From Clavaria fumosa (Eukaryota; Basidiomycota; Agaricomycetes; Agaricales; Clavariaceae): a stretch of DNA of 64,000 nt. The DNA is taken from the NCBI GenBank assembly GCA_951802425.1, contig OX637805.1, positions 2,232,001 to 2,296,000 on the forward strand, written 5' to 3'. How positions within the stretch are numbered: position 1 is the first letter of the stretch; the number at the start of each line of letters is the position of its first letter. The notes below the pieces were generated by a model. The model saw nothing but the letters and a program-made list of their open reading frames with translations. It had not been told where the DNA came from and did no database searches. Of the stretch, positions 1-13,237 are shown piece after piece. The translations under genes and the position numbers were made by a program.

Positions 1-2714
1 GCCAAGAACTCCTTGTCGTACACATCATAGTTCTTCTCAGCTGCAGTGAGGGCCTTGGAGATATAGTCAACAACTCTCCAGGTTCCATCCATCTGCTGCT
101 GCGAGAGCACTCCACCAGTTGCCAGGTTGCTTGCATCTGTCTCTACCTTCCATCTCCCTTTGTCCTGAGGCAGAGCCAAGACCGGGGCCGATACGAGTGC
201 CTGGCGGAGATCTCGGAAGGCTGCTTCCTCCTCCTCCTCCCATTTCCATGGAACATTCCCAGTCAGCCAGAAGAGTGGCTTTGCCCAGGCAGAAAGATTC
301 GGGATGTGTCGGCGGAGGTAGTTCAGCATTCCATTGAACCTCTGGACATCCTTCACATTCTTGGGACGTGGCCAATCTCGGACTGCCACACCCTTGGCCG
401 GATCATGCTCTAGTCTGTTGTGGGAGATCTTCATCCCCAGGAAGATGATCTCGCTCTTCTCAAACTCGCATTTACTGAGTTTGAGACACAACCCATTCTC
501 TCCAAACTTCCTCAAGACCCGATCCATCCAGTACCGGTGTGTAGCCAAGTCCTCTGCAAACACAATGACATCATCCACATAGGCCCTCACATGTCCTCCT
601 GCAATCTCCTCCCTCAACACATGATTCATGAAGCGTTGGAAGGTAGCAGGGGCATTCTGCAGTCCAAACCACATGACAGCTGGTTCGAAGAGTCCACGGG
701 GTGTCAGGAAGGCGCAGCGGTGCTGGTGCTCGGGCCAGACCTGCATAGATGGGAAACCTCCCTTTGCATCAATCTTAGAGTAGATCGACGCTCCTTTAAG
801 CACATCCACTGTGTCTTGGATGCGGGGGAGGGGGTACTTGTCCTTGATCAGGTGTGCATTCAGCCTCGAGTAGTCGATGATTGGCTGCAGTTTGTCCTTC
901 TCATGTTTGAAGAAGAAGGGGCTGGCATACGGGGATTTTGAGGGCTGGATTCGTCCAGAAGCAAGCTGCTCATCCACCCAACGGTTCATCTCCACCATCT
1001 CCTGCCGTGTCAAAGAATACAGCTTGGAGGAGAGGTGCTCAGGGTCCTTTTTGAACTCGATCTTAATATCGAAGTCTGGTCGGGAGCGGGGAAGTTCATC
1101 CCACTTTGCTTCACTAAACACCAAAGGGTAGCGGCTGGGCCAATCGGGGGTAGGGCCAGAGTTGGGAAAACGGGTGTCCAGAATACTCGTGGATGCGAGG
1201 GTACTCGTTTTCAGGGGTGCAGAGGCTCGAGGGGATGGGGAACACTGTGGGGGGCAGCGGGTAAGGCTCAGCTCTGCCTTCTGCCAGTCGATATCCGGGT
1301 TATGCCGCTTGAGCCAGTCATGCCCAAGGATGACCTTGTGGGACTGGGTCTTTCCCAGCAGAAAGTGGATCCGCTCCTGGTGGTCACCAACTCTCACCAG
1401 CACCTCTATCCCATACCGGACCTTTCCATTCCTGTTCTGTGTCCCATCCACATTATACATGGTGATTGGGTTCAGCAGGAGAGATGGCTCCAGTCCCACT
1501 CCTTTCACCCACTCCAAATCCATGAAGCAGTTGGTGCACCCTGAGTCAACAAGGGCCTTCATTGTGGTCCCTTTGCCAGTGCTGAAAGCCTCCAAGTGCA
1601 CCTGGATGGCTAGCTCTCGTGGCACATGTTTCCGCACTTCTGGCCGCACTCTGGTTAGGCGCTCTGCCAGTCTCACTTCCTCCTTCACCTCAGCCCCAAT
1701 TCGGGTATGTCTCCGCTGCAAGATAGTATATCGGGGTATACTTGCAGCAGGCACAGGGACGGAAAGGGGGCTGGCACACTTCTTCTCCCCAGTGGGAGTC
1801 CTCCTCTCTCTCTCACACAGCTCTATGCAGGCTCGGAGCCGTGCAATCTCTTTCTCATATCCCTCCGCCATTTGGGGGGCACATGGTGCTGCCCGGGTTT
1901 GGGCCCTTGGGACCTGCAGATGCGTATCAGGCAGGGGGCAGAAACGGACAGCATGGCCAGTCTGGTGGCATCGGAAACAACATCTCTCATCAGCAGGGGC
2001 CCATCCTCGGGCCATGGCCACATCTGGAGTACACAGCAGAGGGGTCACAAGAGGTTGCGAAACGGTCACGGCAGGTCGCGGTAGGGTCGCGGTGGGTCGC
2101 GCGGGGGTCACAGTGGGTCGCGGTGTCCGTTCCGTGAGTATCCCATCCAGTCGCCTTTGCTGGGCATCAAGCCTCTCAGCCAGCACCTTCCATTCTCCAT
2201 ATGTCTCTGGCATCGGGGAGACACCATAGATTCTCTCCACCAACCTCCTACTCAGGTTCAACTCCAGCCAATGGACTAGGATTCCTGAGTCCTTCTCTGC
2301 ACTCAACTTCACCTGTCGGAACAGCGTCTCGAATTTTGCGAAGAACTCTGGTGCTGTCATGGCACCCTGTTTCAGCCCTGCAATATCGGCAAGGGCAGTT
2401 GCATGGTCATTCGGGTCATCGAATGCGCGCTTCATCTCCTCCACAAACTCTGCCCAGGTTCCGGCCTCGCCACTACCCAGGATCTCTTCCGCCTTCATAT
2501 TCGCCCACTCTGCAGCGAATCCTTCTCCAGTAATTTTGCTCAGAGCAAGAAGGACCTTCACCAGGTCCACAGCATAGACAGTCGGGTTCGCCATAAACAG
2601 GAGGCGAAGGGATCGGAGGAACGTACGGAAGTTCCTTTTCTGCCCATCAAAGGGGGCAACAGATAGGTCAAGCCTCATAGGTTGGGCTACAGGCGGGGCG
2701 ACATGGTCTGCCAT
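1..2714 (-). CDS. Gag-Pol polyprotein of G1, uninterrupted, C-terminus outside window
   Basis: Read on the minus strand from ATG at 2714, the frame stays open for 904 codons to the window edge. Parts in order: a gag region; a CCHC zinc knuckle of the form C-FR-C-HQTG-H-AVRF-C (near 1940-1985); an aspartic protease with the motif LVDSGCTNC (near 1535-1560) and a later ILGHDWL block; a reverse transcriptase with the catalytic YVDD box at 571-582; and the start of RNase H with an ETDASN motif (near 145-160). gag and pol are in one frame with no stop between them, as in several fungal chromoviruses that make one polyprotein. The start is the first ATG of the frame after the leader. Because it has no nonsense codon while its relatives here have many, it is probably a young copy; activity cannot be judged without the rest. 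Confidence 0.9.
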   Translation of the reverse strand, partial: MADHVAPPVAQPMRLDLSVAPFDGQKRNFRTFLRSLRLLFMANPTVYAVDLVKVLLALSKITGEGFAAEWANMKAEEILGSGEAGTWAEFVEEMKRAFDDPNDHATALADIAGLKQGAMTAPEFFAKFETLFRQVKLSAEKDSGILVHWLELNLSRRLVERIYGVSPMPETYGEWKVLAERLDAQQRRLDGILTERTPRPTVTPARPTATLPRPAVTVSQPLVTPLLCTPDVAMARGWAPADERCCFRCHQTGHAVRFCPLPDTHLQVPRAQTRAAPCAPQMAEGYEKEIARLRACIELCERERRTPTGEKKCASPLSVPVPAASIPRYTILQRRHTRIGAEVKEEVRLAERLTRVRPEVRKHVPRELAIQVHLEAFSTGKGTTMKALVDSGCTNCFMDLEWVKGVGLEPSLLLNPITMYNVDGTQNRNGKVRYGIEVLVRVGDHQERIHFLLGKTQSHKVILGHDWLKRHNPDIDWQKAELSLTRCPPQCSPSPRASAPLKTSTLASTSILDTRFPNSGPTPDWPSRYPLVFSEAKWDELPRSRPDFDIKIEFKKDPEHLSSKLYSLTRQEMVEMNRWVDEQLASGRIQPSKSPYASPFFFKHEKDKLQPIIDYSRLNAHLIKDKYPLPRIQDTVDVLKGASIYSKIDAKGGFPSMQVWPEHQHRCAFLTPRGLFEPAVMWFGLQNAPATFQRFMNHVLREEIAGGHVRAYVDDVIVFAEDLATHRYWMDRVLRKFGENGLCLKLSKCEFEKSEIIFLGMKISHNRLEHDPAKGVAVRDWPRPKNVKDVQRFNGMLNYLRRHIPNLSAWAKPLFWLTGNVPWKWEEEEEAAFRDLRQALVSAPVLALPQDKGRWKVETDASNLATGGVLSQQQMDGTWRVVDYISKALTAAEKNYDVYDKEFL

Positions 2715-3277
2715 CACAGGCCCTGGATGCTGTAAATAAAGTTCCAGGCCTTGGGCACTCAGGATTTCTTCGATCTCTTAACAGTCCTGTCCTCTTAGGC
2801 TGCTCTTCTGTGTACTTATGTACCTATAGAACTCTTATTCTATGAAACTTTTGTTAACGTGGGGCCCAAATGGTGTCCCAGGTGGTTGCTCCACAACTCC
2901 TAATGAGTTGCCCGTGCGCCCTTCTGACAATGGTCACAGAGCAAGGGCCCTGTCCACTGGACCAGGAAACTACAGAAAGACTATGTAGGGGCCTTTCCTT
3001 GCCCTGTACACTACATGATTCACTGGTACGTAGCTGTAAAACAAAGTTCCGGGCCTTGGGCACTCGGTATCACTTGGGGAGGGTCACAGTTGACTTCCTC
3101 CTGGTCTGGTCACGTGTATCTACACACAGTAAAAATTTTGCGCGGTTCTGTTACACACCGCGGGCAGGGTAAAGGAGAAGAGGATGATAGGGGCTGAGCT
3201 GTGACAACGTGTCACAGTTTGAAATTAAGGGTCCAGGCTAGCCGGGTTAGGACACGGGGCTAGGGCGGACAGGCGGA

Positions 3278-3578
3278 TCTTAGTATTATATCAGACTGGG
3301 TCTCACACAACTTAAGTGTAAGGTCATGATGACAATACTAAGATAAGGGGAAAAGGGTACAAGAATGGAAAAGACGTAGTATATATAGCGAACGCTTCAG
3401 CATTTGCCGGCGTTCCCACGCTCGGACCTCTCGGATCACGTGATGCGCCCAGGCCCAGGTCATGTGATCTTACGATTATGTAATCTGACCACAGCCACAG
3501 GTCATGTGACCTTCCAACAACCCTCCCCAGTTTCTCCACAACTGCACTTTGGGATGGCTTACATAAGCGATCCTAACA
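3278..3578 (-). repeat. 5' LTR of G1 (family A LTR, about 301 bp)
   Basis: On the minus strand it begins TGTTAGGAT and ends near TAATACTAAGA; other copies end TACTAACA, giving the usual TG...CA inverted ends. Close copies lie at 48217-48517, 53969-54258, 57417-57717 and, split, at 55014-56852. All share the 5' block GCTTACATAAGCCATCCCAA and a promoter-like stretch near the middle that includes TATATATA in this copy. Confidence 0.9.
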
Positions 3579-4175
3579 GCATGTTGCCCCTCTGCTCATC
3601 CCCAGTCTGCTCCCCAACCAGTCAATAGAGTATTGTAATTACAATCAATAGCTATTGCAAGAGACTGTAAGTGTATTGCAAGACATGACAATACAGCCTC
3701 TGTGACAACTGTGATGTGCTTGTCCCAAAGTGGACAATAGCCATGCAATATATTACAATACATGTCCCTTTTCAGGCCTGCCCTGCACACTCAGCCAGTC
3801 AGCCAGAATAGGAGTGCTGGTCAAACAATGGCAAACAAAATATGCTAAAAATAAACAAAAACTCGAAATTGAGCAGCCCTGTGCCTGGTCCCTCAGGTAC
3901 AGGTTACCAATCAGGCATAGCTGCTTTTGGTAAGCTGCTATGACATGGGAAAATTTTGCACAGCTTGCAAAATATGACTTTTTATACACCAAAAAATCAG
4001 CAAAAATCAGGAGATTCCAATTTTTAAGCCAGAGTACTGCAGAATTGTGGGAAAATGAATATTTTCTGTGTATTCTGCAAATTGATGAGAGGTACAGGAG
4101 GTTTCTCCTGTTCAGCCAGCACTAGCTGGATATCATCATCCAAAGGGGCATTCCCTTACACATGTACTTGCATGC
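3579..4175. other. Spacer of repeat origin, no gene seen
   Basis: AT-rich stretch between the G1 LTR and the decayed gene to its right. It contains several ATTGTAATTACAAT-like short palindromes (3627-3760) that may be the remains of a miniature element, but I see no clear terminal repeats or target duplication and no credible coding frame. Confidence 0.4.
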
Positions 4176-4916
4176 CTATGTGAGTACAAACTCATTCCAT
4201 AGCTCCATTTCCTCAACAGAGACTCCACACTCTACAAATGCCTTGATCATTTGTGTGACTGTTGGCATTATCTTTGTCTGGAACATTGCACAGGGATAAT
4301 TCTCCCCTTGATGGCCTGTGTGTATGCCCCTTTGGACACAAAGAGGGCTATGGCCATTTGGGCCTGGGACAGTGCACATGCCAAGATGGTGTGCCAAATG
4401 GCCACCTTGTGCATGAAAGAATGGGGTGTATCCCTCTCTTTGTTGATCCCAAGGATGGCTACTCTGCCCACCCTTATCTCCTCAACAAAATAGTGCATGT
4501 CTACCCTGTGCCTTTGTTGCCTTTTGGGTCCCCAGGGGGAATTTCCCCCTTCTCTCCTACAAAGGAGAGCCACAAATCCTGGGGGAGGAATGGCTCGCCA
4601 ATGTAAATAAATTCTTTTATGGGAGGTGCAACCCCCCTCATCATTGCCAGCAGCAATGTTTGGTATGATGAATAGGAGGGTGCTCCCCCTCCTGCAACTT
4701 CTGAAGGACCTGCCTTCAGGGATGGGTTGCCCATCCCTCCAACTCCTTGCAATATCTGCCCCTGCAGATGGTGATCTACCTGGTCAGCTGATTTCTTGAC
4801 TCCAGCAGGAACTCTCCAGTTCCTCAAAAGCCAGTCTTCAACTGGTGTATGCAGCTTAGCTGCCATGGCATTCTTCTGGGCCTCCTTGATGGCCCAGCAC
4901 ATCTTCATCACAGCAG

Positions 4917-7210
4917 TGTCAGGACCCATCCATTTTTCCCTTGCTCAAGCCAACTCTACCAATACCTATGAACCTCCCGACAGCCCTCTACAACCTCGCA
5001 AGCCCCTCTACACACTTCCGGAACCTGCTGTCCCCTTCTGAAAGCCTCTCCGACCTTCTCCACCCTTACATGACACTTGCAACCACCACGCTGTACTTGC
5101 GACGCACTTCTCCACTGCACCTTATGCATACCTACCACCTGAACCCGCCAAATCGATGCGTGACACACAGTTACACAATCTCTTCATCCGACACATGACT
5201 TGCCATGTGGCACCATCAGTGCTACCAGCGTTACCTGTGTTACCAGTGTTACCCACGTGACTCGCTGCCCAAGGTCACCTGTGTCACTACTGCCATCCAT
5301 GTGACCGCTCATATGACCTTGCAACTTTGACGATGAAACACACCACTGACAGTCAGCTATATGCTACTTCAAATTATGCTCCCTTTCTTCTCCCCAGTCA
5401 TCTATAACTATGCTAGTTATGATCAGAACATCCCTTCATAGTTATAGTTACTTACATGATTATTTAACTAGGTCGCAACCCATGACTGGTCAGGTTCGCA
5501 ACCTTACCTATGTCTTCTTTACCCCTCACGACCTTAGTAGAACACGCGCACGGTCACTCCATGACTAGTTATACTCCGTACTACTATAGTTCTGTCACTT
5601 GGCAACCTCTGTACTTTTCCTTTTCTGTTTTGCTTCTTGTACACATGTATATAAAGTCTTGCATGTACTTACGGTGTAAGGATAATATGTGGTTTAAACA
5701 TAGAAACATGACAGATACCGATTATCCAGATATTTCGGGATCCAAAGCAATTGCGTCCGATATGATCCAATAACAATCCAACACCGTCCAATAACAACTG
5801 ATACTTATCCGACATTGGACTCTCTGGTCTCTGACTCCCCGTGAAGATCACAGCCCGCAGGTCACACATACCGCCTACACCCCTCTATTTCATCACTCCA
5901 GCATGGTCAGCGCTCGACATACTCACTATTCCATTCCCATTCCTCTATTTCATATACATGCTGTAAATTTCATATTGTGATCCCTTTCAACCATCCAATC
6001 ATTGAAACGTTTCAAACCCTTTGCAGTGCCTTGTCCATTGTTCCTAGTACCCCTTTGCTGTACCAGTCTCACTCTCCTTGATTTTACAAGCGGTCCGGAT
6101 GTACACCGATCATCGGACACTTCATTCCTCCGAACCGCATAACTCTTTTATGATACATGACCTCTATATGACCTTGCACACGATACCGCATTACCTTCTG
6201 TAGCTTCCAGAAACTTCCGTAGAACCGGATTTGCTGTACTTATGAAAATGTACTTAAGTATGTACCAGGTTCTATGGTAAAGCAGCTTTTTGAACGCCCA
6301 CATCGTGCTGTGATTTTTAGCAAGCTCACCTTTCGTCGTACCTATTGATCCGCTGGCCTTCGTCGTCGCCGGCCCCTCGAACCTTTGATCCAAACACCGG
6401 ACTCTATCGGATCCGATACCGGATACTCCAGACAACGTATATTTTCACTCTCTGAACCTTTTGCACTCAACCTCCACATCCTCCAAGGTTCTGTCTAGTG
6501 TACCCGTTGTGTAATAAGACCCCCTGAAGAACCCGGCCGCGAACATCTATTTGCAGCCAACACCTGTACAGCCTACTACAACGGTATGCTAGACTTGATA
6601 TTAACACACATTGGTTTAAGCTTGAGGCTATTATCCCCTTTGAGCTTGGAACCACCATGATTGATAGGTCTAGTCTCGCTGGGTGACCTCAACAATACCA
6701 AGACCACTCTGCTTCTTTCTAAACTTGTCCTCCGCACTCACACAACTCATGTGCTCCAAGTATTTCCTTTCCTTCATCTTGGTACTGATTCTTTGAACCC
6801 TGTAGGTTCTCTGATCAGTTGGCAAAGTCATTGCCTTCACCAACTTATCTCTCGACACCATCACGACTACTCACGACCCTCTCCACATCACCTCTTTCTC
6901 CCACCTCGTCTATTTCTCTTTCTACGCTTAATTGGTCGACTTCGTGACCTTCTCAGCATTATCTGTTCCTCTCAACCTGTCTTTTCCCTTCTTTACACTT
7001 CGTCTACTGACTTTGCGACCTTCCCAGCGATGTCTCCCTTCTCCCTACTTGTCTATTTCCATTCTTACATCTTTCAGATGTCCCTGCAACCATCTGGGAC
7101 TGAGTATTCTTGACTGTACTCAACAGTTGACTGGTCTTAGCGAGTTTCCAGGATTGGTCACCAACAAGTTGACCTTTGGTATTACTTACGAGACAGGACA
7201 GGCCCTAACA
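4917..7210 (+). mobile_element. Solo LTR, family B (copy 1), with perfect 5-bp duplication
   Basis: Begins TGTCAGGACCC and ends GGCCCTAACA, flanked by AGCAG on both sides (4912-4916 and 7211-7215). No protein-coding internal domain is visible, so it is best read as a solo LTR left by recombination, or as a non-autonomous element. Related copies are at 49540-50942 (minus) and 55173-56703 (plus), about 1.4 kb without insertions; this one is longer because another element sits inside it at 5675-6580. Confidence 0.85.
5675..6580. mobile_element. Second-level insertion, probable solo LTR of another family (906 bp)
   Basis: Compared with the copy at 55173-56703, copy 1 of family B is interrupted between GTACTTACGG and ACGGTATGCTAG. 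The extra DNA starts TGTAAGGAT and ends CCTACTACA, so it has TG...CA ends, and it is flanked by ACGG on both sides (5671-5674 and 6581-6584). No coding frame with recognisable domains is present. The short duplication and TG...CA ends fit a solo LTR. Confidence 0.7.
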
Positions 7211-8173
7211 AGCAGTCATGTCATAACTGCCATCAGGCACTCCATGATGCACCTGCTGGTTGAGGGCTATTACCTCCTCAACTGTTTTCAGGTCTATAGC
7301 CCATGTGCTGGGTCTCATGGACACCCCTCATGGCCAGGAATAGCCATCTGGTGCCTTGTCCAGTTGGGGAATGTTAAAGGGGTAACCCTTTGTTGGAGAC
7401 ATGAGGATCATCTCCACAAATGTGCATTTATGCCTCAAAGAGGCATTAGGGTTCTGCTGGTCTACACCAGCAGGTGGAAGAGGGGGATACCCCTCTTCAA
7501 TGTACATGGGGACATTTGCATCCCCCATAGGCAGCATTATGTCCATGTACAAGACAGTCATGCAGGCCCTTTTTGGGTCCTGCTCCAAGGGATCCCTTTT
7601 GGGCCCCTTCCCCTTCACCACAGTTCACAGCATGGTGAGTTCCTCATTGGCACTTGCCAACTTCTCCGTCAAGGAGAGAATTTTCTCCTGTGCCACCTTA
7701 AGGTCCTCCTCAGCCTTATCCAGATTATCATAAGCTCTTTTGAGCTTTTGCCAGTGCCCCTGGCAAAGGGCACTGCCCTTCTCATTGTCCTCACACAGGT
7801 CCATGAGCTTGCACTGCATTACCTTGAGCTCTGGCCCAAGTTTGCACTTAGTGCTTTCCTGTGCTTCCTTGAGCATGTTTTGGAATGCTTCATCTGAGTG
7901 CAAGTTGTGCAAAAGCAACCCAAATATGTGGCAATGGAACCCAATGCACTGAGTGCATTGGGATCCATGAGTGATCACATGGATCATGCAATCTTGGACC
8001 CAGGGGAGGATCTCCTCCCCTTGTGACAGTGACAGCTGGGGCAACCCAGCCATTCCAACAGTGTTTGTCAGTAGTGAGTTCCCTGGCACAAGGCCGGGGG
8101 CAGTGGTGGTGGCAGTGGTAGCAGCAGCACAAGTCATGTGGTGAGATGGGGTTTCCCCCACTGGACCATCCAT

Positions 8174-8496
8174 TGTTATGGCTGATGAAGGAGGTATTGC
8201 TCCAACATCTGATTAGTCTATTCCATTTGTCTATCACCCTCCGGATGATGTCCAGAAGTGAGTCACCTGAATCATCATATGTAGCACCACATCTGTATAC
8301 TTTTACAAGGACTCAATCCACACCACCCTTGGATCTTGCATATACTTACAGTAGGAAATTGATGCCACCATTTGCAAAGGACCAACAGGCGGGATATTCT
8401 ACAATATCTTTCTACTAACAAGACATCCGAAAAAATAGACTTCTGTCTGAATTTTTCCTGCTCGCGGGTTGATGGCAAAGGTGGTAGAGATACAAA
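8174..8496. other. Spacer between the decayed gene and SEC23
   Basis: AT-rich sequence with no gene. It marks the change from repeat DNA to the gene-rich block and contains the 3' untranslated region and termination signals of SEC23, whose stop codon is at 8497-8499. I saw no transposon ends. Confidence 0.5.
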
Positions 8497-11262
<2,766 letters not shown>

Positions 11263-12342
11263 AGATAAAATGCTGAGGCCTATTCAAAGGAGAACCAAAG
11301 TTAGAACGTTGAACGATGGGTTTCGCGGCGCTGTCGCAGGCAATCTGGCTGGCTTGGACGAAGGTCACGTCGGAAGGTGGCTATGTCGTCTTGTAGCCTT
11401 TTCGGGAACGCGGCCCACCACACGACCACACAATCGACGTGGTCGCATCGCGGTGGTGGGGCCGTGAGGTCTGCCAGCGAGCGCGACATCGATGAGCTGT
11501 GCGCATAAGCGAGTTGCAAGCTGTTGTTCATTTTTTTTTTGTCGCCTGCGGTGCTCAATTCCGACAACCGAAGAGTACAGCCATGCCTCTACATATGCAT
11601 TGGACATCGCGACCCTTTTCTGCGGTGCAACAAAGCGCGTCGTTGCCGGGAATCTCTGGGCGATGCCGGCGATGCAGATCTATGTCGAGCTTCGAGCCAA
11701 AATGTCAAAACCGAGAGGGAGCAAGTCATTTTGGATTTCGCCAACAGCCAACGACGAGCTTCCGCTTCCACGACGCCTCCTACATGAACCGTCTAGCACA
11801 TTCTTTGCATTCACAGCAGCTTTGACGTGTCAATTAGCCGGGCATTGGGCGCTTTTACGGCCATATAAGAGGCCTCGTGCCTTGCAGGGCAATGCCCGCA
11901 TCATGCCGAATGCCGTATAACGGCGACCAATACCAGCATCACCAAATAGTGCCTCTTCTTCCCCTTACCATCATCATCACCTCCAGCTGGGTGAGTCAAT
12001 CCTTTCAATTTAATCCTCCCCTCCTCCCCCTTTTCTCCAGTCTCTCAACCGCTTCTGATAGCCTGACCGTCGCGTCTGTAGCTTGGCGACTGCGCGTCTA
12101 CCTCGTCGTAGGCGCGTCTAGCGCCCGCAGCTCTCCACCCAGTCTGCGCTGTCTGACTTTGGGTCGGAGTCTTACCACCCTCCCACCCCCTTGCACCCTA
12201 TACCGCTACCTCTCTTGCCTCTTGTTCTCGTACCACCACCATCTGGGTCACTGTCTCCCCTGGCGCGACGGATGCACACCTCATCCAACCTCGTCGCACA
12301 ATCACTCGATCATCCGTCACTACCATTAATCTGTGTGCGAGG
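11263..12342. promoter_or_regulatory. Shared upstream region of SEC23 (-) and the gene at 12343 (+)
   Basis: About 1.1 kb between divergent start codons. A TATA-like ATATAAGA at 11863-11870 is followed by a pyrimidine-rich stretch (about 11950-12340) of the kind found in leaders of basidiomycete genes, so the plus-strand transcript may start near 11900 with a leader of about 440 nt. No TATA box stands out near the SEC23 side. No further gene is supported here. Confidence 0.45.
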
Positions 12343-13237
12343 ATGTCAAATATGAAGTCCGCCGCCGCCGCTATCGATGCCCTTGACTCTCTCGACATTG
12401 GAGAGCTTCGACCACCGTTCACGGGCACACCACCCCATGCGTATTCGACCTGGCCCGTGCGCAAAGACGACTCAGACCCCACCCACCCCTTCAAAGCCTT
12501 GCCCTTACTCCAGCACCACGTCACCGACGAGACCCCCACTACTGCTGCCGCCAGCCTTCCAACGCCTAACCAGGAGCTCCTTAGCCTTCATCATCCCCGG
12601 GCTCTTGAGGATGCTAGGTATGCTCATCATGCGACCGCGCCCTGTCTTGCTCACGATGAGTAGCGCGACCTGGCCATCTTCTCTTCACTACCCAGACATA
12701 GCACCAGTGTCTGACACGTTGCTCTGGGGCCCTTCATCGTCGTCGCCGCCGTACGAGGCCCCAGGTGCGCCGCTCCTGAAGGACCTTGACTCGTTCACAG
12801 AGGGGACCGCGATGGGGAGCTTCGACTTCAGCCTCCCAGATTCGCCCGACGGCATGGAGCCTGTCGAGCCTGCCCGCTCGTTCGCCTGCAGCGCAGAGGA
12901 CCCCATGCTCTTCGTAGAGACGTGGCGGGACGACGTTATCATGAGCACCACATGTGGAAATCGCGACATGGAAGTTGCCGGTGATATGAGGTCTCGTGAT
13001 GCGCCACGTGGGTTGAAGCGGCACCTCTCTTCAACATTTTCGGATGGGGAGTGCGACGAGGAGGAACAAGCTCGCGGCAGGCTGCACCTTCCATCTTCCT
13101 GCCGCTGGTCGGATGGCGGTCCCTATACCGATTACCCCTCCGAGCGCTGGTGCGCATCTGTCCCCCCGCATCGGCAGGGCGAAAACGGGGACGCGCGAGC
13201 TCAGCGCTGTTCTTCTGCCCCGCCGTTCATCCTCTAA
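12343..13237 (+). CDS. Unrecognised protein, 283 aa, two exons
   Basis: Exons 12343-12617 and 12661-13237 join in frame across a 43-nt intron with GTATGC donor and GATGAG acceptor. I do not recognise the protein. It starts MSNMKSAAAAIDALDSLDIG, is rich in Pro, Ser, Thr and acidic residues, has a WGPSSSSPPYEAPG stretch and an acidic run GECDEEEQ near residue 230, and looks mostly disordered. No membrane segment or zinc finger is visible. Composition would suit a regulatory protein, but that is a guess. It shares its upstream region with SEC23. Moderate confidence: the start codon, intron and single stop fit, but no conserved motif anchors it. Confidence 0.55.

Larger units (their letters stand above)
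1..3578 (-). mobile_element. Ty3/gypsy LTR retrotransposon G1, 5' part, runs off left edge
   Basis: Minus-strand element. Its 5' LTR is at 3278-3578, followed by a leader of about 560 bp (2715-3277) and then a gag-pol frame that continues past base 1. Domain order is gag, CCHC knuckle, aspartic protease, reverse transcriptase, RNase H, as in Ty3/gypsy. Related copies at 48217-54258 and 57417-61735 have the same layout, and the first of these ends in a chromodomain, so the family is a chromovirus. G1 is CpG-rich compared with those copies and has no stop in the visible coding part. Integrase, chromodomain and the 3' LTR lie outside the window. The 5 bp next to the LTR outer edge are GCATG (3579-3583), the expected target duplication if the element is complete. 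Confidence 0.93.
4176..8173 (-). pseudogene. Decayed gene of unknown function, split by a solo LTR
   Basis: A minus-strand coding trace starts near 8173, runs to 7216, is interrupted by the solo LTR at 4917-7210, and resumes at 4911 down to about 4176. Removing the insertion and one copy of its AGCAG duplication restores the frame exactly across the junction (GSYDM before, TAVMKMCWA after). The remaining reading has two in-frame TGA codons (7625-7627 and 7328-7330), both consistent with CGA-to-TGA change, and frame shifts near 4510-4560 and 4265. The product had a Ser/Ala/Thr-rich start, a Lys/Glu/Leu-rich segment that looks like a coiled coil (about 7630-7800) and a C-terminal part with WLSFVGEKG and VDMHYFVEE. 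I do not recognise the family; it could be a transposon-encoded protein or a lost host gene. Confidence 0.6.

Noticed and set aside
420..2229. Long plus-strand frames (173, 169 and 355 codons) over G1
   Set aside because: They are antisense to the open gag-pol frame of G1, which carries all the recognisable motifs; codon bias of the coding strand creates such frames.
6932..7897. 321-codon plus-strand frame
   Set aside because: It crosses the right end of a solo LTR and runs antisense to the decayed gene; no motifs.
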